From Pseudomonas sp. PD9R (GTDB lineage: Bacteria > Pseudomonadota > Gammaproteobacteria > Pseudomonadales > Pseudomonadaceae), in contig NZ_JAHTMR010000015.1 of NCBI RefSeq assembly GCF_019200975.1, positions 127,569-191,568 of the forward strand: a DNA stretch of 64,000 bases, read 5' to 3'. The translations under genes were made by a program, and so were the position numbers. The notes below the pieces were generated by a model that saw nothing but the letters and a program-made list of their open reading frames with translations, was not told where the DNA came from and made no database searches. Below, in pieces: positions 42,548 to 51,541 of this stretch (positions are counted from its first letter, which is position 1; each line of letters opens with the position of its first letter).

Positions 42548-43105
42548 ATGTTCCGCCGTTACGCTTTACTGGCAGTGGTCGCGCTGCTCAGTGCCTGCGC
42601 CGCCAACCAGGTCAATCACGACTTCGATGCCAGCCGCGACTTCGCCGCTTATCGCAGCTGGAGCTGGAAAGAACCCGCCCTGCAATATCGCCCTGATGAC
42701 CCACGGATCAAGAGTGACCTGACCGAACAACGTGTGCGCCAGTCGGTGGCCGATCAACTGGATCAACGCGGCCTGCGCCCGGCGGCGGCCGGTGCCAAAG
42801 GTGACTTGAGCGTGCAGACCTACCTGGTTGTCGAAGAACGTCAGCAGCAGATCACTACTAACTATGGCGGCGGTTGGGGCAACCCCTGGAACGGCTACTG
42901 GGGCGCACCGATGTACAACGAAACCCGCGTAGTTCCCTACAAGGTCGCCACCATCCAGATCGACATGCTCGACGGCAAGGACGGCAAACTGGTCTGGCGC
43001 GGCAGTGACGAGCAGATGCTCAGCCGCACCACCAACCCGTCGGACCGCAGCAACGCGATACGTGAAACGGTCACCCGGATATTGTCCAATTATCCACCGC
43101 GGTAA
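42548..43105 (+). CDS. DUF4136 lipoprotein (second of a pair)
   Basis: 185 residues with lipoprotein signal (ALLAVVALLSACAANQ; lipid Cys at about 18) and DUF4136 domain: FAAYRSWSWKEP, LDQRGLRPAAAGAKGDLSV, TIQIDMLDGKDGKLVWRGSD. The central loop (NYGGGWGNPWNGYWGAP) is also Gly/aromatic-rich but different in sequence from its upstream paralogue. The two share about one third of residues by eye, so the duplication is old. Followed by REP repeats. Confidence 0.9.
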   Translation: MFRRYALLAVVALLSACAANQVNHDFDASRDFAAYRSWSWKEPALQYRPDDPRIKSDLTEQRVRQSVADQLDQRGLRPAAAGAKGDLSVQTYLVVEERQQQITTNYGGGWGNPWNGYWGAPMYNETRVVPYKVATIQIDMLDGKDGKLVWRGSDEQMLSRTTNPSDRSNAIRETVTRILSNYPPR

Positions 43106-43115
43106 ATAGCGGGAA

Positions 43116-43296
43116 GATCAAAAGATCGCAGCCTTCGGCAGCTCCTACATAGGAGCTGCCGCAGGCTGCGATCTTTTGATTTTGATCAGCGGGCAGCCAG
43201 CCAAAGTGCCTACATAGGATTGATGTACTCCTGTAGGAGCTGCCGCAGGCTGCGATCTTTTGATTTTGATCAGCGGCAACCAGCCAAAGTCCCTAC
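43116..43296. repeat. REP cluster: one inverted pair plus a 65-bp direct repeat
   Basis: An inverted REP arm (43116-43149) faces a second (43150-43178). The stretch 43149-43214 recurs at 43232-43296 as a direct repeat that includes REP core plus the tail TTTTGATCAGCGG...CCAGCCAAAGT. It fills the gap before tadG. Confidence 0.88.
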
Positions 43297-43355
43297 TACA
43301 CTGCTGTTCACCAATGGAGGTCGCGCCAGGCAGCGCGTCGGCAAAGGAGTGCGTC

Positions 43356-45338
43356 ATGTCTCCCCGCATGCAGTTAAGCGGCCCGGCCCGGCAGCGGGGA
43401 GCGATCGGCTTGATGGCGGCGCTGACGCTGGCGATGGCGTTGATGTTCGCGCTGGTGGTGATCGACAGCGGTCGGCTCTACCTGGAAAAACGCAGTCTGC
43501 AACGTGTCGCTGACATGGCCGCCCTGGAATCCGCCACCCGAGGGGGGGACTGCTCCCCCGGTTCAACAGCAACGGTTTATGCCACCGCCAGCGCCCAACG
43601 CAATGGTTTCGCTTTGCCCAGTGATGGACGTGCACTGAACGTCGCCTGCGGTGCGGTGACCCTGGATGCCAACAACTTTCGGGTATTTGCCGTCGACCCC
43701 GCCAAAAGCGAGGCCATCCGGGTAATCGCCAGCCATGTCGTGATGCAGAGTGTTGCCGGTGGCATCGGCGCGCTGTTCGGCGGTGCGCCCGCAGGTGCAA
43801 CGCTCACCCTGAACGCTACGGCAGTCGCCGCGTTACCGCCGCCGCTGGCATCGCTGACCATTCGCAGTGCCGCACTGACATTCGACACCAGCAAGGCAAC
43901 CATCACCAGTTTGTTGTTCGGTGGCTTGCTGGGAGGCAACGTCAACATCAGTGCGGTGGGTTGGAATGGATTGGTCAATACCAACATCAGCCTGCTCGGC
44001 TACCTGAACCGACTGAAAATCGACTTGGGCCTGACCGCCGCCGGCTACGATCAGGTGCTGGGCAACACGATCAACGTCAGCCAGTTGATCCAGACGGCGA
44101 TCAATGTTCTGGACCCCGGCGGCACACTGGGTGCCAGCGCAACCATCGTCAGCTTGCAGGCACTGAAGGTGGCGGCCGGCACAACGAGCGTGGTGCTGGG
44201 TAATATGCTGCATGTCGAAAGTGGCACTGACATTTCGGCCCTGGCAGTGAACCTGAAAGCGTTCGACCTCATTGAAGCGGTGGTGCAGTTAGCCAACAAG
44301 AAAAACGGTCTGGTGGCGTCACTGCCGATCAACCTCGCGGGCCTGGCGCAGATCACTGCACGGGTGCAGGTGATGGAACCGCCGCAACTGTCAGCCATCG
44401 GCAACCCGAAGACTGCGGCACTGGCACCGTTGGGACCCAACCGGATCTATGTACGAACCGCACAGGTCAAGACGTTGCTGTCGATCAACCTGCCGGTTCT
44501 CGACGCCATCACGCCGCTGGTCAATGCCGTCCTGAATCTGGTTGCGCCGCTGACCAACACCCTCAGCGCATTGCTGCATCTGGACCTGGTAGGCGTCATC
44601 GATTCGCTGACCTGCGCCTTGGGTGCCGCTTGTGACACGCCGGAAATCAAACTGCTGCCATCACCGATACGGATCGACGTCGCGCTGGAAGCGGCCGGCG
44701 CCTGGAGTTACGTCACCGCCTACAGTTGCGTGAGTGCGACCAACAAAAGCTTGACGACCAACACCACGACCACACTGATCGGGCTGAAAATCGGGCAGAT
44801 CGCACCTGCTGATGTGTTTGGTTCCGCAACCGTCCCGCCGACCAATGTCGTCCTGCCATTGAAAGTCATCGATATCGGTGTGCAGACCTGCAACCGGCTG
44901 CTGTTTTTGCCACCGGTCTGCTACAACCATCGACCCGGCATCGGTGGCGGTATCGATATCATGCTCAACACTTCCGTTGCGCAAAACGCCAACATGCCCC
45001 ACGTGTACACCGCGCCGGCCGCCGCCAACCTTCCGGAAATCAATCAGCCGCCGTTTTACTACGCGTTCACCACCAACAACATCGTCAACAGCCTGAGTAC
45101 CACGGTCAGCAACCTTGGGGTGAACATGTATGGGCCGTCGGGCAGCATCGTGGGCGGTCTGGGCAGTATCTTGAGTGACGTCACCGCCGCACTGGTCAAT
45201 GCCGTCAACACAGTGCTCAGCCCATTGCTGGATACGCTAATCAACACCTTGTTGGCGAGCCTGGGAATCGACCTGAACAAAGTCGAAGTCGGCGCCAACC
45301 TCAGCTGTCACTCCGGGCGACCGTCGCTGGTGCTCTGA
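43356..45338 (+). CDS. tadG: TadG-like pilus assembly protein
   Basis: 660 residues from the ATG at 43356 with AAAGGAG upstream; an earlier ATG at 43260 would start inside a REP. The N-terminus (RQRGAIGLMAALTLAMALMF, then DSGRLYLEKRSLQRVADMAA) is the TadG/TadE-type pilin-like helix. The remainder is a long beta/alpha secreted domain with many Ala/Leu/Val repeats and cysteines in the C-terminal third. TadG is a membrane-anchored component of the Flp/Tad machinery. Its 3' end overlaps the convergent pprA by 31 bp. Relative to the PAO1 locus as I recall it, tadG has moved to the far side of pprA. Confidence 0.87.
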   Translation: MSPRMQLSGPARQRGAIGLMAALTLAMALMFALVVIDSGRLYLEKRSLQRVADMAALESATRGGDCSPGSTATVYATASAQRNGFALPSDGRALNVACGAVTLDANNFRVFAVDPAKSEAIRVIASHVVMQSVAGGIGALFGGAPAGATLTLNATAVAALPPPLASLTIRSAALTFDTSKATITSLLFGGLLGGNVNISAVGWNGLVNTNISLLGYLNRLKIDLGLTAAGYDQVLGNTINVSQLIQTAINVLDPGGTLGASATIVSLQALKVAAGTTSVVLGNMLHVESGTDISALAVNLKAFDLIEAVVQLANKKNGLVASLPINLAGLAQITARVQVMEPPQLSAIGNPKTAALAPLGPNRIYVRTAQVKTLLSINLPVLDAITPLVNAVLNLVAPLTNTLSALLHLDLVGVIDSLTCALGAACDTPEIKLLPSPIRIDVALEAAGAWSYVTAYSCVSATNKSLTTNTTTTLIGLKIGQIAPADVFGSATVPPTNVVLPLKVIDIGVQTCNRLLFLPPVCYNHRPGIGGGIDIMLNTSVAQNANMPHVYTAPAAANLPEINQPPFYYAFTTNNIVNSLSTTVSNLGVNMYGPSGSIVGGLGSILSDVTAALVNAVNTVLSPLLDTLINTLLASLGIDLNKVEVGANLSCHSGRPSLVL

Positions 45339-48076
45339 TCGTCCGAGGCGATTGGCAACTCGATACAAAAGCGCGCGCCTTGAGTGGTATTTCTGACGCT
45401 GAGTTGGCCGCCCATGTTCTCGACGATACCGTAGCTCACCGACAACCCCAGCCCCGTGCCGACGCCCACCGGTTTAGTGGTGAAGAACGGTTCGAAGATC
45501 CTTTCCAGCAAACGCGGGTCAATCCCGCCGCCGTTGTCCTCTACCCACAGCCGCACCGTCTGGCCGTTCAGTTCTGCGTACACAGAAATCCATGGCTTGA
45601 ACTCAGGGTCTTTTTCACGTCTACCGAGTAACGCATCCCGCGCGTTGACCATCAGGTTGATCAACACCTGTTCCAGCTGATCAACGTAACCGAGCACTTG
45701 CACGTCAAATCCGGTTTCGCTGATGCGCAAATCAACGCCTTTGCCGCGCATGCCTTCGGCCAGCAGCGACAACGTGCCCTCGATGGCCTGGGCCGGATTG
45801 AACGGGTGTTGTTCAATTTCCGAGCGGCGGCCGAACACCCGCATGTGATCCACCACCCGTGCGGCGCGTTGCACCTGTGCATCGATGCGGTTGAGCTTGT
45901 CGGTCAGGTAATCGACCTGCACATCGCCGTTGCTCAGGCGCTTGAGCACATTGACGATTGCCATACGCATTACGTTCAGCGGCTGGTTGATTTCATGGGC
46001 CAGCCCGGTGGCCATTTCGCCCAGGGTGGCCATTTTTGCGCTTTGGGTGAGTTGCTGCTGGGAGCGCCGCACTTCGGTGTTGTCGCGGCCCACGGCCTGA
46101 ATTTCCTGCAACACACCGTGCTCGTCGAACACCCCGCGATCCGACCAGATCCACCAGGCATGCTCCCGTCCGGGCAGTTGCAGGTTGATTTCCGCGGTAC
46201 TGACCGGGAACTCGGGGCTGAGCTGACTTTGGCGTTGAAGGAAGGCTTCGCACTGCTGTGGCGACATCCAGCTGCCCAGGTTTACCCCCGGCAATTGTTC
46301 GGGCGCGCACTCCAGGTACGCCGCCAACGGACGGTTGCCGAAAGTCAGGGTCAGGTCGGGGCGATAGCGGCAGATCATCGCCGGCGAGTCTTCTACCAGA
46401 ATCCGATAACGTTCTTCGCTTTGTCTGACCTGCTCGGCAGCCAGCGTTGCGTCGGTGACGTCGAGCCATAGCCCCACGGCTTCCACCGGCAAGCCCAAGT
46501 CATCGCGCAGCAACTTGGCCTCGTCGAGCAACCAGTGGTAATCGCCGCGACTGTCGCGCAGTCGATAACGCGCACTCACCGAGCCTTCACGCAACAGTTG
46601 CCGGGTGCGCTCGAAATAACGGTCACGGTCCTCGGGGTGAACCCGTTCGACCAACGCACCACTGGCACAGTCGGCAAGTGTCCAGCCGAGCAGCGGCAGC
46701 AGGCTATCGCTGAAGAACGTCGGTTGCAGCGCGCCTTCGACATAGCGTTGTACGTAAATCACTGCGGGCGAACTGGCGATCAAATTGTCTAGCCGAGCGT
46801 GGGCGGCTGCGGTGTTTTGCTCCTGGTTTTTGATGTCACTGATGTCGAGCATGAAACCCACCAGGCGCCGACCCTTGCCGACGCCCAAGGCCTGGCCTTG
46901 CAGGCGATACCAGATCGGCGGCAGTGCGGCGTCGTGGCGATAGGCGCGCACGCACAGCAGCAAAGGCGTGCCTTCATCTTGCAGGGCCTGCAAACGACTG
47001 CGCAGCTCTTCGCGGTCGGCGGGATGTATTTGTTCGAACCAGTCGTGCAGCGGCAAGCGAGCGTTGGCAAGGTTCAAGGCGCAGGCCAGCGAGGGCGCCA
47101 GTTGCACTTGCGTGCTGTCGCCGAACAGCTCCCACCAACCGGTACCCAATAAGGCTTGCAGGGATTCCAGGCGTTCCAGTTGCAGATGGTGCCCATGCTC
47201 TCGCAAGCGCTCCAGCAAGGGGCCGGCGAGTGCGGCGGCGAGCTGCAACCAGTCGCGCTCGCTGACGTCTGGCGCTCGTTGCTGCACCGGGTAGCAACCA
47301 CAAAGCAACCAGGCGACCACCCCTTGAGCATCGTGATAAGGCACAACGAAGCCTTCGTTAATGCCGAAGGTGCTTTGCAGGCGCGGGTGTTCGAGAGGGT
47401 TCAAGTGCTGCGGTGCGGAGCCGTTCAGGCTGTCGAGGCCGGTACCCAGTTGCTGTCCGGTGTGCCACAGTCGCGGCGCATCGAAGCCCTCGAAATGCTG
47501 GTGAATCTGCCAACCCTGTTCCTGCTCGTCGAGTAACGCCAGGGCGATGCATGGAATATGAAAGCGCTGGGCCAGGCTTTGCAGTTGCTCGCTCAGCACA
47601 TCGGGCAAGCGGGCCAGGCTGCACAGACGCAACTGCTCGCCAATCTGCACGGCGAGCAACTGGCATTGCTCGCGCACACGCGATTGCCGGCGTTCGAGCA
47701 GCAAATCGCCGATGTCCAGTAACTGCAGTAACCAGATATCGGCCAACGGCTGGACCCAGCCGCGCAAATGCAGGGGCTGGCCGCTGAGGCTGTAAAAATC
47801 CAGGTCGAGACTCTGACCCTGCCAGTGGGCGGGAGAGCCTTCGACGACGAGGCAACAGTGTGGCAACAGGAAGTCGAGCAGGCGCGGCGCCTGGGCAGCA
47901 GGTGTCTGCTGAGCCAGCAGATGGCGCAGCGGGCCGGTCAAATGCAGCACCCGACCTTCGGCATCCAGATGCATCTGCAAACCCACACCAGGCATGCTCG
48001 CAGGCGGCGCGATTTCCAGCGGCGGTGGCGGGTGACGGTTGAGCAGACGCCCGAACAGCTTGTCCCCTGCACTCAA
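45308..48076 (-). CDS. pprA: PprA-type sensor histidine kinase with GAF and PAS domains
   Basis: 922 residues, soluble. An N-terminal PAS-like region is followed by a GAF-like domain (about 145-300), then PAS domains (RLDNLIASSPAVIYVQRYVE; RYRILVEDSPAMICRYRPDL), HisKA with GLAHEINQPLNVMRMAIVNV (phospho-His near 690) and an ATPase domain with NLMVNARDA, DNGGGIDP and GTGLGLSVSYG. Size and context beside fppA, pprB and tad genes match PprA, which signals to PprB to switch on the Tad pilus. The ORF begins at a TTG overlapping the TadE-like stop; an internal ATG near residue 28 is possible. Confidence 0.9.
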   Translation of the reverse strand: MSAGDKLFGRLLNRHPPPPLEIAPPASMPGVGLQMHLDAEGRVLHLTGPLRHLLAQQTPAAQAPRLLDFLLPHCCLVVEGSPAHWQGQSLDLDFYSLSGQPLHLRGWVQPLADIWLLQLLDIGDLLLERRQSRVREQCQLLAVQIGEQLRLCSLARLPDVLSEQLQSLAQRFHIPCIALALLDEQEQGWQIHQHFEGFDAPRLWHTGQQLGTGLDSLNGSAPQHLNPLEHPRLQSTFGINEGFVVPYHDAQGVVAWLLCGCYPVQQRAPDVSERDWLQLAAALAGPLLERLREHGHHLQLERLESLQALLGTGWWELFGDSTQVQLAPSLACALNLANARLPLHDWFEQIHPADREELRSRLQALQDEGTPLLLCVRAYRHDAALPPIWYRLQGQALGVGKGRRLVGFMLDISDIKNQEQNTAAAHARLDNLIASSPAVIYVQRYVEGALQPTFFSDSLLPLLGWTLADCASGALVERVHPEDRDRYFERTRQLLREGSVSARYRLRDSRGDYHWLLDEAKLLRDDLGLPVEAVGLWLDVTDATLAAEQVRQSEERYRILVEDSPAMICRYRPDLTLTFGNRPLAAYLECAPEQLPGVNLGSWMSPQQCEAFLQRQSQLSPEFPVSTAEINLQLPGREHAWWIWSDRGVFDEHGVLQEIQAVGRDNTEVRRSQQQLTQSAKMATLGEMATGLAHEINQPLNVMRMAIVNVLKRLSNGDVQVDYLTDKLNRIDAQVQRAARVVDHMRVFGRRSEIEQHPFNPAQAIEGTLSLLAEGMRGKGVDLRISETGFDVQVLGYVDQLEQVLINLMVNARDALLGRREKDPEFKPWISVYAELNGQTVRLWVEDNGGGIDPRLLERIFEPFFTTKPVGVGTGLGLSVSYGIVENMGGQLSVRNTTQGARFCIELPIASDDQSTSDGRPE

Positions 48077-48513
48077 AATTGCAGGCTCGAACTGGCGGTG
48101 AGTGTCGCGGGTAAATTAGGCACAGGGCCGATCCCCGGCAGGTTCAAAAACGGAATGACTGCACTCAATTTATTGGTAGGGTAATTGATGGTCACCTTCA
48201 GCACTCCAGCGACATAAGTGATGGTCGTGTCAGTGGCCACATTGAAGTTCAGCCCCGCAGGAATCCATGCCAGTTGCCGGGTCAACTCCTGCGTGGCGGT
48301 GTTTTTGAGTACGGTGTCGTAACCCGGTGTAGTGGGGTCCAGCGCTACGCTTCGGCGCACCGCTTCGGCGGTCGATTGGTTGAATGACTGCACCAGCAAT
48401 AACGGCAGGCTGTACGTGACAATCGCGTAAAACACCGCGAAAAAAATGACGAACACCAAGGCAAATTCAATCGCGACGGCGCCTTTTTGTTTGCGGGGGA
48501 GGTTGGTTTTCAT
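48073..48513 (-). CDS. TadE/TadF-like pseudopilin
   Basis: 146 residues from MKTNLPRKQKGAVAIEFALV. The KGAVAIEFALVFVIFFAVFY segment is the TadE-type prepilin-like motif, with a cleavage site after Gly and Glu at +5. The periplasmic part is small and beta-rich. Minor pseudopilins of this class help start or anchor the Flp fibre and need the prepilin peptidase encoded divergently at 48589. Its stop overlaps the start of pprA, so the two are co-translated. Confidence 0.88.
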   Translation of the reverse strand: MKTNLPRKQKGAVAIEFALVFVIFFAVFYAIVTYSLPLLLVQSFNQSTAEAVRRSVALDPTTPGYDTVLKNTATQELTRQLAWIPAGLNFNVATDTTITYVAGVLKVTINYPTNKLSAVIPFLNLPGIGPVPNLPATLTASSSLQF

Positions 48514-48588
48514 GAGTGCGTCTACCCTGACAATCACTGCGTAATATCAGCATAGAATCATTCAGCCGAAACGGATGTTTTTTACCGG

Positions 48589-49098
48589 ATGCAAAACTTT
48601 GTCCTACTGATCTGGCTGACGCTGTGCGCAGCGCAGGACGCCCGTGAGCGACGCATCGCCAATGGCCTGACCCTCGGCGCGGGGGCGTTGGCGCTGGCCT
48701 GGTTGCTATGGAGCGGAACCACCTGGCTGGGCGCCAGCGCCGAGCAGGGCGGTTGGGCTGTGTTGCTGGCGCTGGCCTTCACCTTGCCTGGTTATGCAAT
48801 GCGACGCTTGGGCGCGGGGGACGTGAAATTGATGGCTGCGCTGGGGCTCGCGACCGATGGTCGGCATGTGCTGGGCGTATTTATCGGTGCCGGCCTGGCC
48901 AGTGTGTGCTGGCTGCTGCTGGCGCCAAGAGTCTGGCTTCATATCGGTCAAGGGCTTAGGGGGCATCTGCGCTACCTGGAACCTGGAATGTCAAAGAAAC
49001 AGCCCTTTGCGCCCTTCTTGTGGGTGGGGTTGATGCTGACATTGGCCGTTTTTGGTTTTTGTACAGAGTCAGAAAGTGCGACTACTTTCATACAGTAG
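48589..49098 (+). CDS. fppA: Prepilin peptidase FppA (type IVb)
   Basis: 169 residues, about five membrane helices. The catalytic aspartates are visible: the first in CAAQDARERRIANGL and the second in the GxGD motif LGAGDVKLMAALGLATD. It lacks the methyltransferase domain of PilD, as expected for TadV/CpaA-type enzymes. It cleaves the Flp and TadE-type leader peptides at the inner membrane. Divergent from the TadE-like gene, with 75 bp shared promoter space, and 62 bp upstream of pprB in the same direction. Confidence 0.92.
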   Translation: MQNFVLLIWLTLCAAQDARERRIANGLTLGAGALALAWLLWSGTTWLGASAEQGGWAVLLALAFTLPGYAMRRLGAGDVKLMAALGLATDGRHVLGVFIGAGLASVCWLLLAPRVWLHIGQGLRGHLRYLEPGMSKKQPFAPFLWVGLMLTLAVFGFCTESESATTFIQ

Positions 49099-49160
49099 TT
49101 GTACAGCCTGTGGCTGTGGGTACAGGAACGGTCATCCTTTGACCTGGCAGGGAGTTGCAC

Positions 49161-49952
49161 GTGAACAAGCGTATCTCGGCAGTAAAAGTCCTTGTGGTCG
49201 ACGATCAGCCCTTAATCGTCGAAGAACTTTGCGAATTTCTTGAGAACAGCGGCTACCGTTGTGTTCCCTGCGGGTCCAGCCAGCAGGCCATCGAGCGCTT
49301 CAATGAAGACCTCGACATCGGTCTGGTGCTCTGCGATTTACACATGCCCCGACTCGATGGCATTCAGTTGGTCCAGGAGCTGCAACGTCTGTCCGGCAAG
49401 CATCGTGCTTTTGAGGCGATCATGCTTACCGGGTGCGCGGACAAGCAGGATGTGATCAAGGCGTTGCGCGCAGGGGTTGCCGATTATTACCAGAAGCCGG
49501 TTGAGCTGGATGAATTGCTCGCAGGCATACAGCGCCAGGAAGTGGCCTTGCAGGAACGGCAGAAGACCCTGCAACTGGGGCATCTGAATCAGAAGCTGCA
49601 ATACCTGTCCGAGTCGATCAATGATCTGTATCAGGATCTGGACAAGGTTCGGCGTGCGCCGCTTTCGTCTACGTCGACGGATTCGGGTGATGTCGCTGTC
49701 GGCGAAGCGGACCGGCTGGACATTCCGGCAATTTTCAATCAGTTGTCGCCCAGGCAGTTGGATGTGGCGCGGTTGGTGGGCAAGGGGCAGACCAATTATC
49801 AGATTGCCTGTGAGTTGGGGATTACCGAGAACACGGTGAAGTTGTATGTGTCCCAGGTGTTGCGGTTGACGCATATGCATAATCGTACGCAGTTGGCGTT
49901 GGCTCTGTCGCCGAGTGGTTCCGGGTTGCGCCAACGTGTCACCGCTCACTGA
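49161..49952 (+). CDS. pprB: Response regulator PprB
   Basis: 263 residues. The receiver domain begins VKVLVVDDQPLIVEELCEFL, with the acceptor Asp in LCDLHMPRLDG (near 57) and the conserved Lys in YQKPVELDE. A coiled linker (about 125-165) precedes a LuxR-type HTH: LSPRQLDVARLVGKGQTNYQ then ELGITENTVKLYVSQVLR. The GTG at 49161 with GGGAG upstream is preferred to a TTG two codons earlier. PprB activates tad/flp, cupE and bapA genes in P. aeruginosa. A rightward gene with no partner downstream; a 1.2-kb repeat region follows. Confidence 0.93.
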   Translation: MNKRISAVKVLVVDDQPLIVEELCEFLENSGYRCVPCGSSQQAIERFNEDLDIGLVLCDLHMPRLDGIQLVQELQRLSGKHRAFEAIMLTGCADKQDVIKALRAGVADYYQKPVELDELLAGIQRQEVALQERQKTLQLGHLNQKLQYLSESINDLYQDLDKVRRAPLSSTSTDSGDVAVGEADRLDIPAIFNQLSPRQLDVARLVGKGQTNYQIACELGITENTVKLYVSQVLRLTHMHNRTQLALALSPSGSGLRQRVTAH

Positions 49953-49964
49953 GCCAATCCACTG

Positions 49965-49997
49965 AAGGAGCTGCCGGAGGCTGCGATCTTTTGATCT
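49965..49997. repeat. Single REP half-site after pprB
   Basis: AAGGAGCTGCCGGAGGCTGC core then GATCTTTTGATCTT, 12 bp after the pprB stop; may help terminate the transcript. Confidence 0.72.
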
Positions 49998-50039
49998 TGG
50001 CCTTGGCGGCCAGGTAGCCGACCAGGTACTTGGTTGAAC

Positions 50040-50255
50040 GAGTACATATCCATTGTTGCGGTAACGGCCGCTTATGGTTTCGCCCTTACGGCGAGTCCCT
50101 TTTGTCAAACGCCACAAAAGGAACCAAAAAGTCTCGCCCCTTGCGTCCGGCCCCTCGCTAAAGCTCGGCGTTCCTTCGCTGCGGTATCCATCCGGGGACA
50201 CTGCCCTCCGGTCGGCTTCGCTTCGACCTGCATGCAGCGTGTTCGACTGCGTCGA
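50040..50255. repeat. Dispersed repeat, copy A (second copy at 61132-61353)
   Basis: About 216 bp nearly identical to 61132-61353, from GAGTACATATCC to TTCGACTGCGTCGA. It contains a hairpin CCTTTTGT (50098-50105), loop CAAACGCC, ACAAAAGG (50114-50121). The other copy has the same loop with a different but matching stem. Apparent ORFs inside it (reading MSPDGYRSEGTPSF) are not supported as genes. Confidence 0.9.
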
Positions 50256-50416
50256 ACGGCGCTACGCGCCACTCCCCGGATGAACACCTCCACTCAGCCT
50301 CCCGAGGTGGCGGGTGAATCAAGATCAAAAGCTGAAGGCGAGCTAACGCTCGGCCTGATGAGTGGTGGGGAGCAAAAGCTATTCGCCGATCCACTATGCG
50401 GGCGGGCTTGCCCGCT

Positions 50417-50838
50417 AAGGCGGCCTGACAGCCGACCTGAATTTGGTGTGGTCCCCTGTAGGAGCTGCCAAAGGCTGCGATCTTGATCTTTGCGTCCCGA
50501 CAGCCCATCAATCTTTTCCAGATGTACCCAATCCACTTGTGGGAGGCTTGCCCGCGAAGGCGGCCTGACAGCCGACCTGAATCTGGTGTGGTCCCCTGTA
50601 GGAGCTGCCAAAGGCTGCGATCTTTTGATCTTTGCGTCCCGACAGCCCATCAATCTTTTCCAAATGTACCCAATCCACTTGTGGGAGGCGTGCCCGCGAA
50701 GGCGGCCTGACAGCCGACCTGAATTTGGTGTGGTCCCCTGTAGGAGCTGCCGAAGGCTGCGATCTTTTGATCTTTGCGTCCCGACAGCCCATCAATCTTT
50801 TCCAGATGTACCCATCCAACTGTGGGAGCGACCTCGTT
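50417..50838. repeat. Three tandem 140-142-bp repeats, each carrying a REP core
   Basis: Units start at 50417, 50557 and 50699 with AAGGCGGCCTGACAGCC. Each holds GGTGTGGTCCCCTGTAGGAG, the REP core, GCGTCCCGACAGCCCATCAA and a gTGGGAGGC junction. Units one and two differ by a TT in the REP; the third degenerates at its end into another REP type. The spaces are not spacer-like, so this is not a CRISPR. Parts of the unit recur near 61081 and 61370. Confidence 0.92.
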
Positions 50839-51056
50839 CGCGATGACGGCCCCACATTCGCCGCCGTTTAACGGCCGATCAAAACACCAGAACCTTCCCA
50901 CACGTTTTTCAGGTTGCCCGTCGGACGTGCGATCTCTAGCCTTGGTCCGTCACTGAAAAAAACAGTGATCGGGCTGTCGCGGCCTGTTCAGTCTACTTGG
51001 TGCATAATCCACCCCCACCAAACCAGAGCACTTCGGTGTTTGTCGTCTGGTGTAAT

Positions 51057-51136
51057 GGTGGCTGTACGCGGGATACCTTCGGGTATGCCGGGGTTTGCCA
51101 AGTAGCCGGTCCGCGACCCCGCGTACAGCTGCCACC
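51057..51136 (+). ncRNA. C4-antisense-RNA-like structured leader, copy A
   Basis: A closing stem GGTGGC-TGTACGCGGG (51057-51072) pairs with CCCGCGTACA-GCT-GCCACC (51118-51136). Inside are a hairpin ATACC-TTCG-GGTAT (51073-51086) and GCCGG/CCGGT (51087-51091, 51106-51110). This three-way shape and its GCCGGG..TTTGCC motif resemble, from memory, the C4 antisense RNA of phages P1/P7. Its 3' strand is also complementary to 51161-51169, just before the small gene. Confidence 0.7.
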
Positions 51137-51169
51137 CTTTATCGCTGTCGCGGCGATTCAGTGGCAGCT
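51127..51169 (+). promoter_or_regulatory. Competing hairpin before the start codon, copy A
   Basis: AGCTGCCAC (51127-51135) is exactly complementary to GTGGCAGCT (51161-51169), with an inner ATCGC/GCGAT (51141-51145, 51153-51157). AGCTGCCAC also belongs to the closing stem of the leader RNA, so the two structures exclude each other. The hairpin ends 24 bp before the ATG. Confidence 0.72.
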
Positions 51170-51193
51170 CCATTTCATACTTGGAGCTTCACC

Positions 51194-51541
51194 ATGATCA
51201 AACCAACCCCAAATCCCCCCGAAACCGAAAACGTTTCCCCCGACGAATCCTCAAAAAAGCCCCACAAAGCATTCGAACAAACCCTCGATCATTCTCTCAA
51301 TCCGCCCAAGGATTCTGCCGTGCGCAAACCCAGCACGATGTTCTTCATCTCCCCTGATATCGACACTGAGAGCCTGTTGGCCCACGCTTTCGAGTCGCTG
51401 GCTTCGGCGAGTGTCATGACCAGCGATTTCGCCGGGTTTCTGGAGGGCTCGCAGCGCAACACGATGTTGGGCATTGCACAGGTGATCATGCTGGGTGAGT
51501 TGGCCGTAAATCGGGCGTTGGACAACCTCGATCCACAGTAA
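51194..51541 (+). CDS. DUF6124-type small protein, copy A
   Basis: 115 residues from MIKPTPNPPETENVSPDESS; a Pro/Ser-rich disordered N-terminus of about 55 residues, then a helical C-terminal part with TMFFISPDIDTESLLAHAFE and NTMLGIAQVIMLGELAVNRA. I recognise it as a Pseudomonas DUF6124-type protein of unknown function. GGAG lies 7 bp before the ATG. It differs from copy B at about six residues. Its leader carries the structured RNA described above, so translation is probably controlled by RNA structure or antisense pairing. An upstream in-frame ATG at 51095 would read through that structure and is unlikely. Confidence 0.85.
   Translation: MIKPTPNPPETENVSPDESSKKPHKAFEQTLDHSLNPPKDSAVRKPSTMFFISPDIDTESLLAHAFESLASASVMTSDFAGFLEGSQRNTMLGIAQVIMLGELAVNRALDNLDPQ

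Noticed and set aside
43260..43355. Earlier tadG start
   Set aside because: It begins in REP sequence and lacks a ribosome site; AAAGGAG precedes the ATG at 43356.
49338..50201. Leftward ORF starting MSPDGYRSEGTPSF, and a matching one at 61057-61299
   Set aside because: They begin in the dispersed repeat and run into unrelated sequence, including the antisense of pprB. Frame conservation over the shared part follows from a 6-bp hairpin difference.
50417..50838. CRISPR array
   Set aside because: Units of 140-142 bp are continuous copies with REP cores, with no short repeats and unique spacers and no cas genes.
50483..50871. Overlapping ORFs in the tandem repeats
   Set aside because: Repetitive translations of the 140-bp unit on both strands, without ribosome sites.
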